NCBI GenBank assembly: GCA_002423305.1
Contig: DIVI01000139.1
Location: 1-20,743, forward strand
Length of the DNA: 20,743 bases
From: Methylococcus sp. UBA6136
Lineage (GTDB): Bacteria > Pseudomonadota > Gammaproteobacteria > Methylococcales > Methylococcaceae
Direction of reading: 5' to 3'
Shown: positions 1 through 7,115 of the stretch, piece after piece
Numbering within the stretch: the stretch's first letter is position 1
Layout of the letters: every line of letters starts with the position of its first letter
The notes under the pieces: generated by a model
The model's input: the letters and a program-made list of their open reading frames with translations, nothing else
What the model was told of the DNA's origin: nothing
Database searches by the model: none
Position numbers and translations under genes: made by a program

Positions 1-322
1 GGCCGTTCGGGCCGAGATGCTTGCCGGTTTTGTCCGGATCATAGTGGCTCCCTGCTCCCAGACCCGCCTGCACTTTGCCGTCCTTCTCGCCGGCCTCGCA
101 AGACGCGTTTTCATGCAGATGAAAGCCATGGTCACCATGAGGAAGGCCATGCAGGTCGGGTGACAGCCGAATGCCTTCCGGCAACTCTTTGACGGCGATG
201 CGGCCCAAGGAGATGCCCACCCCTTTTTCGTCAATGGCATGCATTTCCGCGGTGGCCTCAACGGCGTTGGATAGCATTGGCCAAAGAGTAAGGGTTAACA
301 GGATAGAAAGAAAACGGCACAT
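1..322 (-). CDS. sodC: Periplasmic Cu/Zn superoxide dismutase (5' part, cut by window edge)
   Basis: Dismutates superoxide to hydrogen peroxide and oxygen in the periplasm. The first 107 residues are visible. A signal peptide of about 20 residues (MCRFLSILLTLTLWPMLSNA) is followed by the mature chain. The motif HGFHLHE at residues 65-71 carries the two copper ligands H68 and H70. GSHYDP gives the bridging histidine H93, and KHLGPNG gives zinc ligand H102. C75 fits the conserved disulfide cysteine. The remaining C-terminal part, with the last metal ligands, lies beyond position 1. The start at 322 was chosen because a signal peptide follows directly. The transporter gene upstream on the same strand ends 74 bases before this start, so co-transcription is possible. 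Family assignment is secure from the metal-site motifs. Confidence 0.93.
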   Translation of the reverse strand, partial: MCRFLSILLTLTLWPMLSNAVEATAEMHAIDEKGVGISLGRIAVKELPEGIRLSPDLHGLPHGDHGFHLHENASCEAGEKDGKVQAGLGAGSHYDPDKTGKHLGPNG

Positions 323-396
323 GGCAGCTCCAAAATTAGGGAAAGTAAGCATCGGGCAGCGGAATTGTAACCACAAGCGGGTGCAGGGCGGAGTTC

Positions 397-1299
397 TCAT
401 GAGTCTGACAGCTGGCGTCGCACGCTCAGGAAAGGCAGTGCGATACCACTGGCAAGAATCAGCAGGCAACCGGCTAGAGCCGTTGGGCCAGGCGATTTAT
501 CGAAAAGAGCGACACCCAATCCAAGACTCATCACCGGTGCTGAATAGCCTACCGCGCTGACCAGGGCCGCCGGCGCCAGCTGGTAGGCCCGAGTCAGGTA
601 AATCTGGGCCATGCTGCCCGCCGCGCCGGCCGCCAGTGTCCACAGCCAACCCTCACGCCCCATGGGTAACTGAAAGCCCTGCCAGGCAAACCAGGCGCCA
701 TGGACCATCAGCCCGACCAGGCAAAAGTAGAACACGATCGTGCGAGGCGGATTGCTGCGCCCGGCGCGAGCGATCATGAGGTATGCCAGCGCCGCCAGAA
801 AACCCGAGCCAATACCCATGAGTCTTCCGCTGATATGGGTGGCATCAGCCTGCGGCTGAAACAGGAGGAACATGCCGGTCATCGCTCCGAGGATGGCTAA
901 CCAGTTGCTTCGGGAATTTCTCTGGCCCAATAGCCAGGGACTGAGGGTCGCCACAAAAATGCCGCTCGAAGAGGAAAGAAAAGTGCTTTCACCGGGTCCG
1001 ATCAATTGAATCGAGCAGAAGGACAGGATCAGCGAAACACCCCCAAACAGTCCACGCAGCCACAAGGACGCTCGCCAGTCGCCGAACAGATCGCTCTGAT
1101 CCCGTGCCCACAGGGCCGGAAGCACCAGAAATGAAAGGTTCACTCCGAGACGGATAAAGCTGACCGCGGCGGCGTCCACCGGGGGTTGGGTCAGGGACGC
1201 GGCATAGACGCAATTGGCCATGACGGCAAACAGCGTACACGCCAGCAACATGTAGCTCAAACCAAGGGCAGACAGATTGGGATTCTGGTGAGGTTGCAT
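397..1299 (-). CDS. EamA/DMT-family inner-membrane transporter
   Basis: A 300-residue, very hydrophobic protein with about ten predicted membrane segments in two repeats, the usual size and layout of EamA (drug/metabolite transporter) permeases. Family members export amino acids, metabolites or drugs; the substrate cannot be read from sequence. The frame stays open upstream to an ATG at 1392. I prefer the ATG at 1299 (MQPHQNPNLSALGLSYMLL) because the extra 31 residues are not membrane-like and contain a phenylalanine run coded by nine T. Neither start has a strong ribosome-binding site. It is divergent from the RNA-binding protein gene and lies just upstream of sodC on the same strand. Confidence 0.8.
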   Translation of the reverse strand: MQPHQNPNLSALGLSYMLLACTLFAVMANCVYAASLTQPPVDAAAVSFIRLGVNLSFLVLPALWARDQSDLFGDWRASLWLRGLFGGVSLILSFCSIQLIGPGESTFLSSSSGIFVATLSPWLLGQRNSRSNWLAILGAMTGMFLLFQPQADATHISGRLMGIGSGFLAALAYLMIARAGRSNPPRTIVFYFCLVGLMVHGAWFAWQGFQLPMGREGWLWTLAAGAAGSMAQIYLTRAYQLAPAALVSAVGYSAPVMSLGLGVALFDKSPGPTALAGCLLILASGIALPFLSVRRQLSDS

Positions 1300-1548
1300 G
1301 CCTGTAAGTGTGGCAATTCCGGTCCAATGAAAAAAAAATGGGCAAATAGAAAAGGCCGTGTTACCGTAACCCAGCCTGTAAAGTTCTTCCATGGCGCCGC
1401 GTAATCCCTTCGCGAATCCAGCGTCTCAGCCGCTCCGTTCTTGAAGTCCGCTCCCCTCGAAGTAACTCCCTAAGGTTTAGCCGGCCCCTGTGGCCAATTT
1501 CGTTTGTTAAGTGAGTTCCGGCGATGCGTCGGGGCTGGAGTTGTTGGT

Positions 1549-1875
1549 ATGAAAAACATTTATGTAGGCAATCTTTCCTTCAAGACCACTCAGGATGAAC
1601 TGCGCGATACCTTCGCACAGTTTGGCGAAGTGTCCTCGGTCAATATCATCACCGATCGCATGACCGGGCAATCCAAGGGGTTTGCCTTTGTTGAGATGGA
1701 AGATGCGGGCGCACAGGCCGCCATTGACAAGCTCAACCAGACCGATCTGGGTGGCCGCAGCATCACCGTTAACGAAGCGCGTCCTCGTGAGGAGCGTCCC
1801 GCCGGCGGTCCCCGTCGTGGTGGCTTTGGTGGCGACCGTGGAGATCGTGGTGGCTACGGCGGTGGTCGCTACTGA
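1549..1875 (+). CDS. Small glycine-rich RRM RNA-binding protein
   Basis: A 108-residue protein with one RNA recognition motif. RNP2 is IYVGNL at residues 4-9 and RNP1 is KGFAFVEM at 43-50, so the aromatic RNA-stacking residues are present. The tail (about 84-108) is rich in Gly, Arg and Asp with GGYGGGRY at the end, as in bacterial and cyanobacterial RNA-binding proteins that are often cold- or stress-regulated. It probably acts as an RNA chaperone in the cytoplasm; targets are unknown. The frame opens at 1504, but ATG 1549 is chosen because GGAG lies 8 bases upstream and the RRM starts right there. A hairpin terminator follows the stop, so the gene is probably monocistronic. Confidence 0.92.
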   Translation: MKNIYVGNLSFKTTQDELRDTFAQFGEVSSVNIITDRMTGQSKGFAFVEMEDAGAQAAIDKLNQTDLGGRSITVNEARPREERPAGGPRRGGFGGDRGDRGGYGGGRY

Positions 1876-1899
1876 TCCTTCGGTAAACGAATGGTGATC

Positions 1900-1925
1900 A
1901 CGGGGCCGATCTAGCGGCCCCGTTT
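1900..1925 (+). terminator. Hairpin terminator after the RRM protein gene
   Basis: Bases 1901-1908 (CGGGGCCG) pair perfectly with 1915-1922 (CGGCCCCG) around the loop ATCTAG; an A-T pair at 1900/1923 extends the stem to 9 bp. Only TTT then AA follows, so the U-tract is weak. It sits 25 bases after the stop codon and before the oxidase operon, which fits a rho-independent or attenuating terminator. Confidence 0.65.
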
Positions 1926-2165
1926 AAGTTGAGAGGTCGGAACTTTCCCCCTGATTCCCCCCTTCTGCGAGTGTCGGTTCCCTCATTTCGACCGCCCCGC
2001 ATCCTTCCCAGCCCGGTCATTACTTTGTAAGCGAGCTTCAGACCGCCTGAGAACAGTCGCGAATCATCATCCTGCGACTGGACGCTACCGAATAATCTTG
2101 CTTTTACGTATGCCGAATTGCACACTCAAACTGTGGGGTTTTTCACGGTAGCGAGGGTATTTGTC
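1926..2165. other. Intergenic region upstream of the oxidase operon, with a dyad
   Basis: About 240 bases without a gene. It contains a perfect 7-bp inverted repeat, CAGTCGC (2054-2060) and GCGACTG (2074-2080), separated by 13 bases. A weak promoter-like pair follows (TTGCTT at 2098, CACACT at 2121, 17-base spacer). Operon transcription probably starts in this stretch, but no regulator can be named. Confidence 0.4.
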
Positions 2166-2312
2166 ATGCAACAAGAACGACAACAAAAACAGCCGGCGGC
2201 ATTTACGCCGGTGGGCACCTGGACACTCCTTTGCCTGGTTGCCATCGCCATGGCGGCCGCCTGGCTGTTCCTTTACTTCGGGGTATTTCTGCCTCGTGGC
2301 ACGGTTCAGTGA
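2166..2312 (+). CDS. Short subunit IIa-like peptide of ba3-type cytochrome oxidase
   Basis: A 48-residue single-pass membrane peptide: a hydrophilic N-terminus (MQQERQQKQPAAF), then PVGTWTLL and a transmembrane helix ending in FGVFLPRG. The size, the P-x-G-T entry to the helix and the position directly before subunit II match the CoxIIa subunit of B-family (ba3) oxidases, whose single helix packs against subunits I and II. GAGGG lies 8 bases before ATG 2166; the in-frame ATG at 2118 lacks such a site. The stop overlaps the ribosome-binding site of the subunit II gene. It is easily missed because of its size. Assignment rests on context and helix pattern. Confidence 0.8.
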   Translation: MQQERQQKQPAAFTPVGTWTLLCLVAIAMAAAWLFLYFGVFLPRGTVQ

Positions 2313-2321
2313 GGTGAGCCC

Positions 2322-2909
2322 ATGTCAAACGATGACAATCAGCATGACTTTCCCGATGAGGCCCATGCTCTGAAGGGCTCATCAGATCATCTCCATATTG
2401 ATCCGCTTGAGAAAAAGTGGATTTACGTGGCGCTGGGCCTGATCGGCGTTTTCGTGGCGACCATCCTCTACACCGCTTTCGCCAAGCATGTGCATCCGCC
2501 GGGCGAAATGGAAACCATCGACTCGGCGCGACTGCACCTCAGCGAGGAGTTCGCCGAGGACAATCTGGGCGTCGTCACTCAAGCGGATGGCAGCGTCAAG
2601 GTCACCCTCGTCGCGGCCCGTTATGGGTTCTACCCGCGCGAAATTCGCATTCCCGCCGGTCAGCCGATCACCTTCCGCATCGCCAGCGCCGATGTGCTGC
2701 ACGGCATCCACGTGCCGATGACCAACATGGCCACCATGGTCGTGCCCGGCTATGTCTCGACGGTCACCACGACGTTTCCCAAGCCCGGTGAATACCCGAT
2801 GCTGTGCAATGAGTATTGCGGCATGGGCCATGACCACATGTGGAGCAAGGTGACGGTGGTATCCCGTGAAAGCTGGCAAGCCGGCAATACGCAAACACAG
2901 GGGAGATAA
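2322..2909 (+). CDS. cbaB: Cytochrome c oxidase subunit II, ba3-type (CuA)
   Basis: A 195-residue subunit II that accepts electrons from cytochrome c at a binuclear CuA centre on the periplasmic side. The N-terminus (1-31) is cytoplasmic, one transmembrane helix spans about 32-54, and a cupredoxin domain fills about 92-181. CuA ligands are visible: H127 (in VLHGIHV), then C162, E164, C166, H170 and M173 in CNEYCGMGHDHM. One helix and short length fit the B-type (ba3) family rather than the two-helix A-type. A strong GAGGTGA ribosome-binding site lies 5 bases before the ATG, and subunit I begins 5 bases after the stop. The symbol follows the Thermus nomenclature. Confidence 0.93.
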   Translation: MSNDDNQHDFPDEAHALKGSSDHLHIDPLEKKWIYVALGLIGVFVATILYTAFAKHVHPPGEMETIDSARLHLSEEFAEDNLGVVTQADGSVKVTLVAARYGFYPREIRIPAGQPITFRIASADVLHGIHVPMTNMATMVVPGYVSTVTTTFPKPGEYPMLCNEYCGMGHDHMWSKVTVVSRESWQAGNTQTQGR

Positions 2910-2914
2910 CGGCC

Positions 2915-4543
2915 ATGGCAGACAAGGATTTTCGCGTATTCGTACTCAGCCATTTCTGGTTGGCTTTTGGCGCCTTCGGCCTGGCCTGTGTCATGGGCTT
3001 TTATCAGGTTCTGGAGCGCAGCGGCTTCATTGAGGCCATCCAGTCACCGCAAGTCTACTTCGCCTCGGTCAGTACCCACGGGGTATTGATGGGCTTTGTA
3101 CTAACGACCTTCTTCATCATGGGCTTCGGCTATCTGGTGGCGACTACCAGCCTGAAGATGCCGATCTGGAATCCCAAACTGGCCTGGGCCGGTTTCGGGA
3201 TTGCCGTATTCGGCACCGTCATGGCCGCGATCCAGCTGCTGCTCGGCAAGGCATCGGTCCTCTACACCTTCTACCCGCCAGTACAGGCCAGCGTGTTTTT
3301 CTACCTGGGTGCGACCCTGCTGGTCGTCGGTTCCTGGTTCTGGGCCGCCATCATGGTGGTCATGTTCGTGCAATGGAAAAAGGCGCATCCCGGGGAAACC
3401 GTGCCGTTACCCATGTTCGCCAACACGGCTAACGCCATGCTGTGGCTATGGACCAGTGCCGGCGTCGCCATGGAAGTAGTGTTCCAACTGGTTCCCTGGA
3501 CCCTGGGTTGGATCGACACGGTCGATGTCGGCCTGGCGCGAACGCTGTTCTCCTGGACGCTGCACCCCATCGTCTATTTCTGGCTGATCCCGGCCTATAT
3601 CGCACTCTATTGCCTGGTTCCGCAGGCGGCCGGTGGCAAGCTCTTCAGCCATGACCTCGCCCGTATCGCCTTCATTCTGCTGCTGGTGTTCGGTTTGCCG
3701 ATCGGCTTCCATCACCTCTACATGGACCCCGAGCAGGGCAAGGGCTTCAAGATGATTCATGGCATCGGCACCTTCCTCGTCGCGCTGCCGACGTTAATGA
3801 CCGGCTTCACCGTGATCGCCTCGCTGGAAAAGGCCGGCCGTGATGCTGGTGGCCAGGGACTGTTCGGCTGGATCGGCACCCTGCGCTGGAGCAATCCGAT
3901 GGTGCTGTCCGCCATCCTCGCCTTCCTAATGCTCATCGCCGGCGGCTTTGGCGGCATCGTCAACGCCAGCTACGCCATGAACGCGATGGTGCACAACACC
4001 GCCTGGGTGCCGGGACATTTCCACCTGATCTTCGGCGGCACCACGGTCATCATGTACTTCGCCGTCGCCTATGCGGTCTGGCCGCGTTTGACCGGCAAGG
4101 CCTTGATTTCGGGCTCGTTGCCCCTGGTTCAGTTGTGGAGTTGGTTCATCGGCATGATCATCCTCAGCACCCCCTGGCATATCCTGGGTTTGCTGGGCCA
4201 GCCGCGGCGTATTTCCAGCGTGGTCTACAACAGCCTGCTGACGCTGGCGTGGGATCCCTACGAACTGGCCATGATCATCGGCGGCGCCGTGTTGCTGGGC
4301 TCCGCCATGCTGTTTCTGCACATTCTCGCCAAGTCGCAGAAGCGCGGTGAACCCGTGACGGAGCAAGCGGCCGAAATCCATTACGCCGAAAGCGAGCATC
4401 CCGTGGTCCGCATGCCGGCGCTTCTCAACGGCTTCGGCTTCTGGAACCTGGTGATACTGGCCCTGATGCTGGCCAACTTCGGTTACCCGATTCTCCAGTT
4501 CTTCCTGATAAAAACCTACGGTTCGACCGGATGGGGGTACTGA
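2915..4543 (+). CDS. cbaA: Cytochrome c oxidase subunit I, ba3-type (heme-copper)
   Basis: A 542-residue polytopic catalytic subunit that reduces oxygen to water and pumps protons. Metal ligands are visible: H55 (STHGVLMG) and H370 for low-spin heme b; H368 (PGHFH) for the high-spin heme; H217, H266 and H267 for CuB. Y221, four residues after H217 in HPIVYF, is the expected cross-linked tyrosine. The HPIVYFWLIPAY segment resembles Thermus ba3 subunit I, and the family typically has high oxygen affinity. The AGGGGAGA ribosome-binding site overlaps the end of subunit II. The diheme cytochrome gene starts 2 bases after the stop. No subunit III gene is present, as is usual for this family. Confidence 0.95.
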   Translation: MADKDFRVFVLSHFWLAFGAFGLACVMGFYQVLERSGFIEAIQSPQVYFASVSTHGVLMGFVLTTFFIMGFGYLVATTSLKMPIWNPKLAWAGFGIAVFGTVMAAIQLLLGKASVLYTFYPPVQASVFFYLGATLLVVGSWFWAAIMVVMFVQWKKAHPGETVPLPMFANTANAMLWLWTSAGVAMEVVFQLVPWTLGWIDTVDVGLARTLFSWTLHPIVYFWLIPAYIALYCLVPQAAGGKLFSHDLARIAFILLLVFGLPIGFHHLYMDPEQGKGFKMIHGIGTFLVALPTLMTGFTVIASLEKAGRDAGGQGLFGWIGTLRWSNPMVLSAILAFLMLIAGGFGGIVNASYAMNAMVHNTAWVPGHFHLIFGGTTVIMYFAVAYAVWPRLTGKALISGSLPLVQLWSWFIGMIILSTPWHILGLLGQPRRISSVVYNSLLTLAWDPYELAMIIGGAVLLGSAMLFLHILAKSQKRGEPVTEQAAEIHYAESEHPVVRMPALLNGFGFWNLVILALMLANFGYPILQFFLIKTYGSTGWGY

Positions 4544-4545
4544 TC

Positions 4546-5187
4546 ATGAAATTCGACGCACGCCTGGCGGGTTTCGCCCTGGCCCTGACCGTCAACCTAG
4601 TGCAGGCAGAACCCTCCTCCAGATTGGCCTGGACCCCGGAAACCCTGGCCGCGATCAAAAAAGGTGATCCGGCCAAGGGCAAGGTTCTAGCCGAATCCTG
4701 TGCATCCTGCCACGCCAATGGCGGCCAATTCCCTTATCTGGACGGCCAGCTGGCGCCTTATCTGTACAAGCAGCTGCACGACTACAAGGATGGCAGCCGG
4801 GCGAATCCCATCATGACCGGTCTGGTGGCTGGCCTGTCGCCAGAGGACATGGCCGACGTCGCCGCGTACTACAGCCAGCAGGACATCTCCCTGCCGGCCA
4901 AGGAGGAAAAGGCTTCGGAGGGCGCCGAGGTGTTGGTCAAGGAAGGCGACAGCCGCCGCATTCTTCCGCCCTGTGCCGCCTGTCATGAGGCAAGTGGCAA
5001 GGGCCAGAAAATCGACGTACCGGCCATTGCCGGCCAAAACGCCGCCTACCTGGAGCAAACGCTGCTGGACTACAAGAGTGGCGCTCGCAAGAACGACCTC
5101 TATGGCCGCATGCGCGACATCACCCGGCAGCTGAGCGAGGACGAGATCAGGCAACTGGCCCGCTATTACGCCGGGCTGGGGCGATAA
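4546..5187 (+). CDS. Periplasmic diheme cytochrome c (c4-like)
   Basis: A 213-residue secreted cytochrome. A signal peptide of about 21 residues ends at VQA. Two class I cytochrome domains follow: CASCH (C52, C55, H56) with likely axial Met M90 in NPIM, and CAACH (C143, C146, H147) with likely axial Met M189 in GRMRD. The tandem layout and the GLSPEDMADVAAYY type of C-terminal helix in each half are those of cytochrome c4. Its place directly after subunit I suggests that it hands electrons to CuA. ATG 4546 is chosen over an in-frame ATG at 4531 because it starts the signal peptide and has a G-rich site upstream. It probably ends the operon. Confidence 0.92.
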   Translation: MKFDARLAGFALALTVNLVQAEPSSRLAWTPETLAAIKKGDPAKGKVLAESCASCHANGGQFPYLDGQLAPYLYKQLHDYKDGSRANPIMTGLVAGLSPEDMADVAAYYSQQDISLPAKEEKASEGAEVLVKEGDSRRILPPCAACHEASGKGQKIDVPAIAGQNAAYLEQTLLDYKSGARKNDLYGRMRDITRQLSEDEIRQLARYYAGLGR

Positions 5188-5199
5188 CACCACGTGGTG
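5188..5199. repeat. 12-bp perfect palindrome abutting the cytochrome stop codon
   Basis: CACCACGTGGTG reads the same on both strands and begins on the base after the stop codon. With no loop it is better suited to a protein-binding site than to an RNA hairpin. Function unknown. Confidence 0.6.
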
Positions 5200-5316
5200 A
5201 TGGGTTGTCCGGCCGGTTCAATCTCGTGGCAGAAGGGCGGGCGGACTGATCCTGCTGAAGGTCAGCCGGAGTCACGCAACCGATAAACCGCAAGGCACGT
5301 GATTCGTGACTTGCAG

Positions 5317-5348
5317 GCAAAACATCATCACTTTTGATGATGTTTTGC
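5317..5348. terminator. Perfect 14-bp hairpin, possibly a bidirectional terminator
   Basis: GCAAAACATCATCA (5317-5330) pairs with TGATGATGTTTTGC (5335-5348) around the tetraloop CTTT, with no mismatch. The arms carry an A-run on one side and a T-run on the other, as in bidirectional terminators, but the core is AT-rich, unusual for this genome. It lies 130 bases after the oxidase operon and 26 bases before the hydrolase start, so it could instead be a 5' leader structure or operator for the hydrolase. Confidence 0.6.
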
Positions 5349-5374
5349 AGGTGCGTCTCAGGGACAATCCGCCC

Positions 5375-6310
5375 ATGACTTCATTGATGTTAACGGCCCA
5401 ACACCTCAGCCTCATTGAGGCAACCGAACTGGAAGCCCTTGAAAGCCGGTGGGATAGCTTTATCAGTCGGCGCGGACATGTTCTCGCATACCATCAATAT
5501 GGCGACCCTCAGGGGCGCCCTGTCCTGTTTTTCCACGGCACCGGCTCACATGTGCACGGGATGTTGCTGCACAAACCCGCCCGCCAACTCGGGTTTCGCA
5601 TCATTGCACCCGATCGACCCGGTATCGGACGCTCCCCATTTCGCCCCGGTTGGACCTTGATAGAGCTCGCCGAGAACCTCAACGAGCTTTGCGAGTGGCT
5701 GGGTCTTGGAGTAGTCGATGCAATCGGAGTCTCTGGTGGCGGCCCCTCGCTGATGGCCATTGCCCATGCCTTTCCGGATCGGCTGAACCAGATCCTTGCC
5801 CTGGCCTGTGTCATGCCGGTCATGAACGACCCCCGCCATGCCGTCGGTGTAGGGCGCTCGGTCCGCTGGATGGCGGCTATGGGCCGGCGCTTGCCACTGC
5901 CGCTGTTCCGATTGCCCTATTCCCTGCTGGGTCTGCTACAGACCCGGCTCAAGAGCCCGCAAACTTTCGAGCGGCTGTTTGCATCCAGCCTTAGCGATGA
6001 CGATCGGGTCCTGTTCCGCCATCCGGACTATGCCTATCTGTTCATGCGCGATTTTCAGGAGGCCTTTCGGCAGGGCTCCCGCGGGTCGGCCTACGATGTC
6101 CAGACATTTCACAAGCCCTGGGGATTTGAACTGACAAACATAACCAAATCGATCCAGGTCATTCATGGGGACCAAGATCGTATCGTGCCTGTCAGTCACA
6201 GTGCATATCTCCAGCAGACCGCACGGAACGCAGAACTTCACCTACAGCCTGGCATTGGTCACCTGGGTTTGCTGGCCCGGGGTAATTCCATATTGGAAAG
6301 GCTTGGGTGA
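5375..6310 (+). CDS. Alpha/beta-hydrolase fold protein
   Basis: A 311-residue cytoplasmic hydrolase with no signal peptide. The oxyanion-hole motif FFHGTGSH lies at 52-59. The nucleophile elbow GVSGG gives S120, HGDQDRIVP gives catalytic D268, and PGIGH gives H296, so the triad is complete. A cap region lies between about 150 and 245. Substrate is unknown; relatives include esterases, lipases and C-C hydrolases. The frame is open from a GTG at 5306, but that start would put the hairpin at 5317-5348 inside the coding region. ATG 5375 has AGGGA 10 bases upstream and is preferred. It may be the last intact gene before the rearranged region. Confidence 0.88.
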   Translation: MTSLMLTAQHLSLIEATELEALESRWDSFISRRGHVLAYHQYGDPQGRPVLFFHGTGSHVHGMLLHKPARQLGFRIIAPDRPGIGRSPFRPGWTLIELAENLNELCEWLGLGVVDAIGVSGGGPSLMAIAHAFPDRLNQILALACVMPVMNDPRHAVGVGRSVRWMAAMGRRLPLPLFRLPYSLLGLLQTRLKSPQTFERLFASSLSDDDRVLFRHPDYAYLFMRDFQEAFRQGSRGSAYDVQTFHKPWGFELTNITKSIQVIHGDQDRIVPVSHSAYLQQTARNAELHLQPGIGHLGLLARGNSILERLG

Positions 6311-6360
6311 AACAGGCATGATGCGATCGCCACAATCATAAGAACCAATATGGGGCACTC

Positions 6361-7011
6361 ATGGGGAAGCTTTCCTACGACGATCTGATTGAATCGATCT
6401 ACGAGTGCTCCTTTGATTCCGAAAGATGGGATCAAGCCCTCAATCAGGTCCGGCAACATGTCAATGCCAGCGCCATCAACCTCATCGGCCTGGAAGTCGC
6501 CACCCACGACAACCCCTTCGTGTACACCTCCAATACCTGGGCCAATCCCTGGCTGCGCGCCGGCATCAATAGCGGATCCGGCGACAACAACCCCTGGGAC
6601 AACACCCACGGCACCTTCTTCCAGATGATTCCCTCCACCCCCATCCAGTCGCCCTTCCCGTTCTACAACCTGATGAATAACCAGGACGTGTTCGTTCAGC
6701 TGCTGGCCCGCCCCTTGCCGAATGTCGGTCTGCGGCTCGACTTTCACTGGCTCAACCTCAACGCCGGAAACGACCTCTGGTACACCGGCAGCGGCGCCGG
6801 CAGCAACACCGACTTCGGCTACTTTGGCGCGCCTGGTTATGGCCAGAACTCCCTGGCGTATCTCACCCATATCGGCGGGGTCATCTTCCTGTCGCAGGAA
6901 CTCAAGCTGAACGTCTTCTACGGCCATGCCTTCGGGCAGGAAGTCATTCGCAGCAACTACAGCGGTGCCGCGGGAGACTTTGGGTTGCTCGAGGTCGTTT
7001 ACGGGTTCTGA
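6361..7011 (+). pseudogene. In-frame chimera: LuxR-type regulator N-terminus joined to alginate-export porin C-terminus
   Basis: One open frame of 216 residues that looks like two unrelated gene pieces. Residues 1 to about 50 (MGKLSYDDLIESIYECSFDS and on) resemble the N-terminus of PAS-containing LuxR-family regulators, where a helix pair with a D-x-E-R-W-type motif precedes the sensor domain. From about residue 58 (TWANPWLRAGINSGSGDNNP) to the terminal aromatic residue the sequence is the C-terminal barrel of an alginate-export-family outer-membrane protein: DNNP, GTFFQMIP, GLRLDFHWL, and a final strand ending in F. There is no signal peptide, so the barrel part cannot reach the outer membrane. 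I infer a recombination scar; expression is unlikely to give a working protein. Confidence 0.7.
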
Positions 7012-7115
7012 CCGGCGCCCGCAGATTCATCAAGACTGATGATGCGCTGCCCGATCCGGTCGGGGCAAAATCCCCCCATTGGCAGGATTCGCCAAAGAGG
7101 AATCGGGGGGTATTC

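Noticed and set aside
171..560. 129-residue plus-strand ORF
   Set aside because: It lies antisense to sodC and the end of the transporter gene; composition is not protein-like and the opposite strand explains the region.
2382..2894. 170-residue minus-strand ORF across subunit II
   Set aside because: Shadow of the CuA subunit gene; His/Gly-rich composition results from reading codons in antisense.
5221..5316. Possible riboswitch before the hydrolase gene
   Set aside because: Several short complementary words were seen, but no cobalamin, glycine or c-di-GMP riboswitch core could be matched.
6259..6927. 222-residue minus-strand ORF opposite the chimera
   Set aside because: Val/Gly-rich composition typical of antisense to a barrel gene; no motif, and the plus strand gives recognisable porin sequence.
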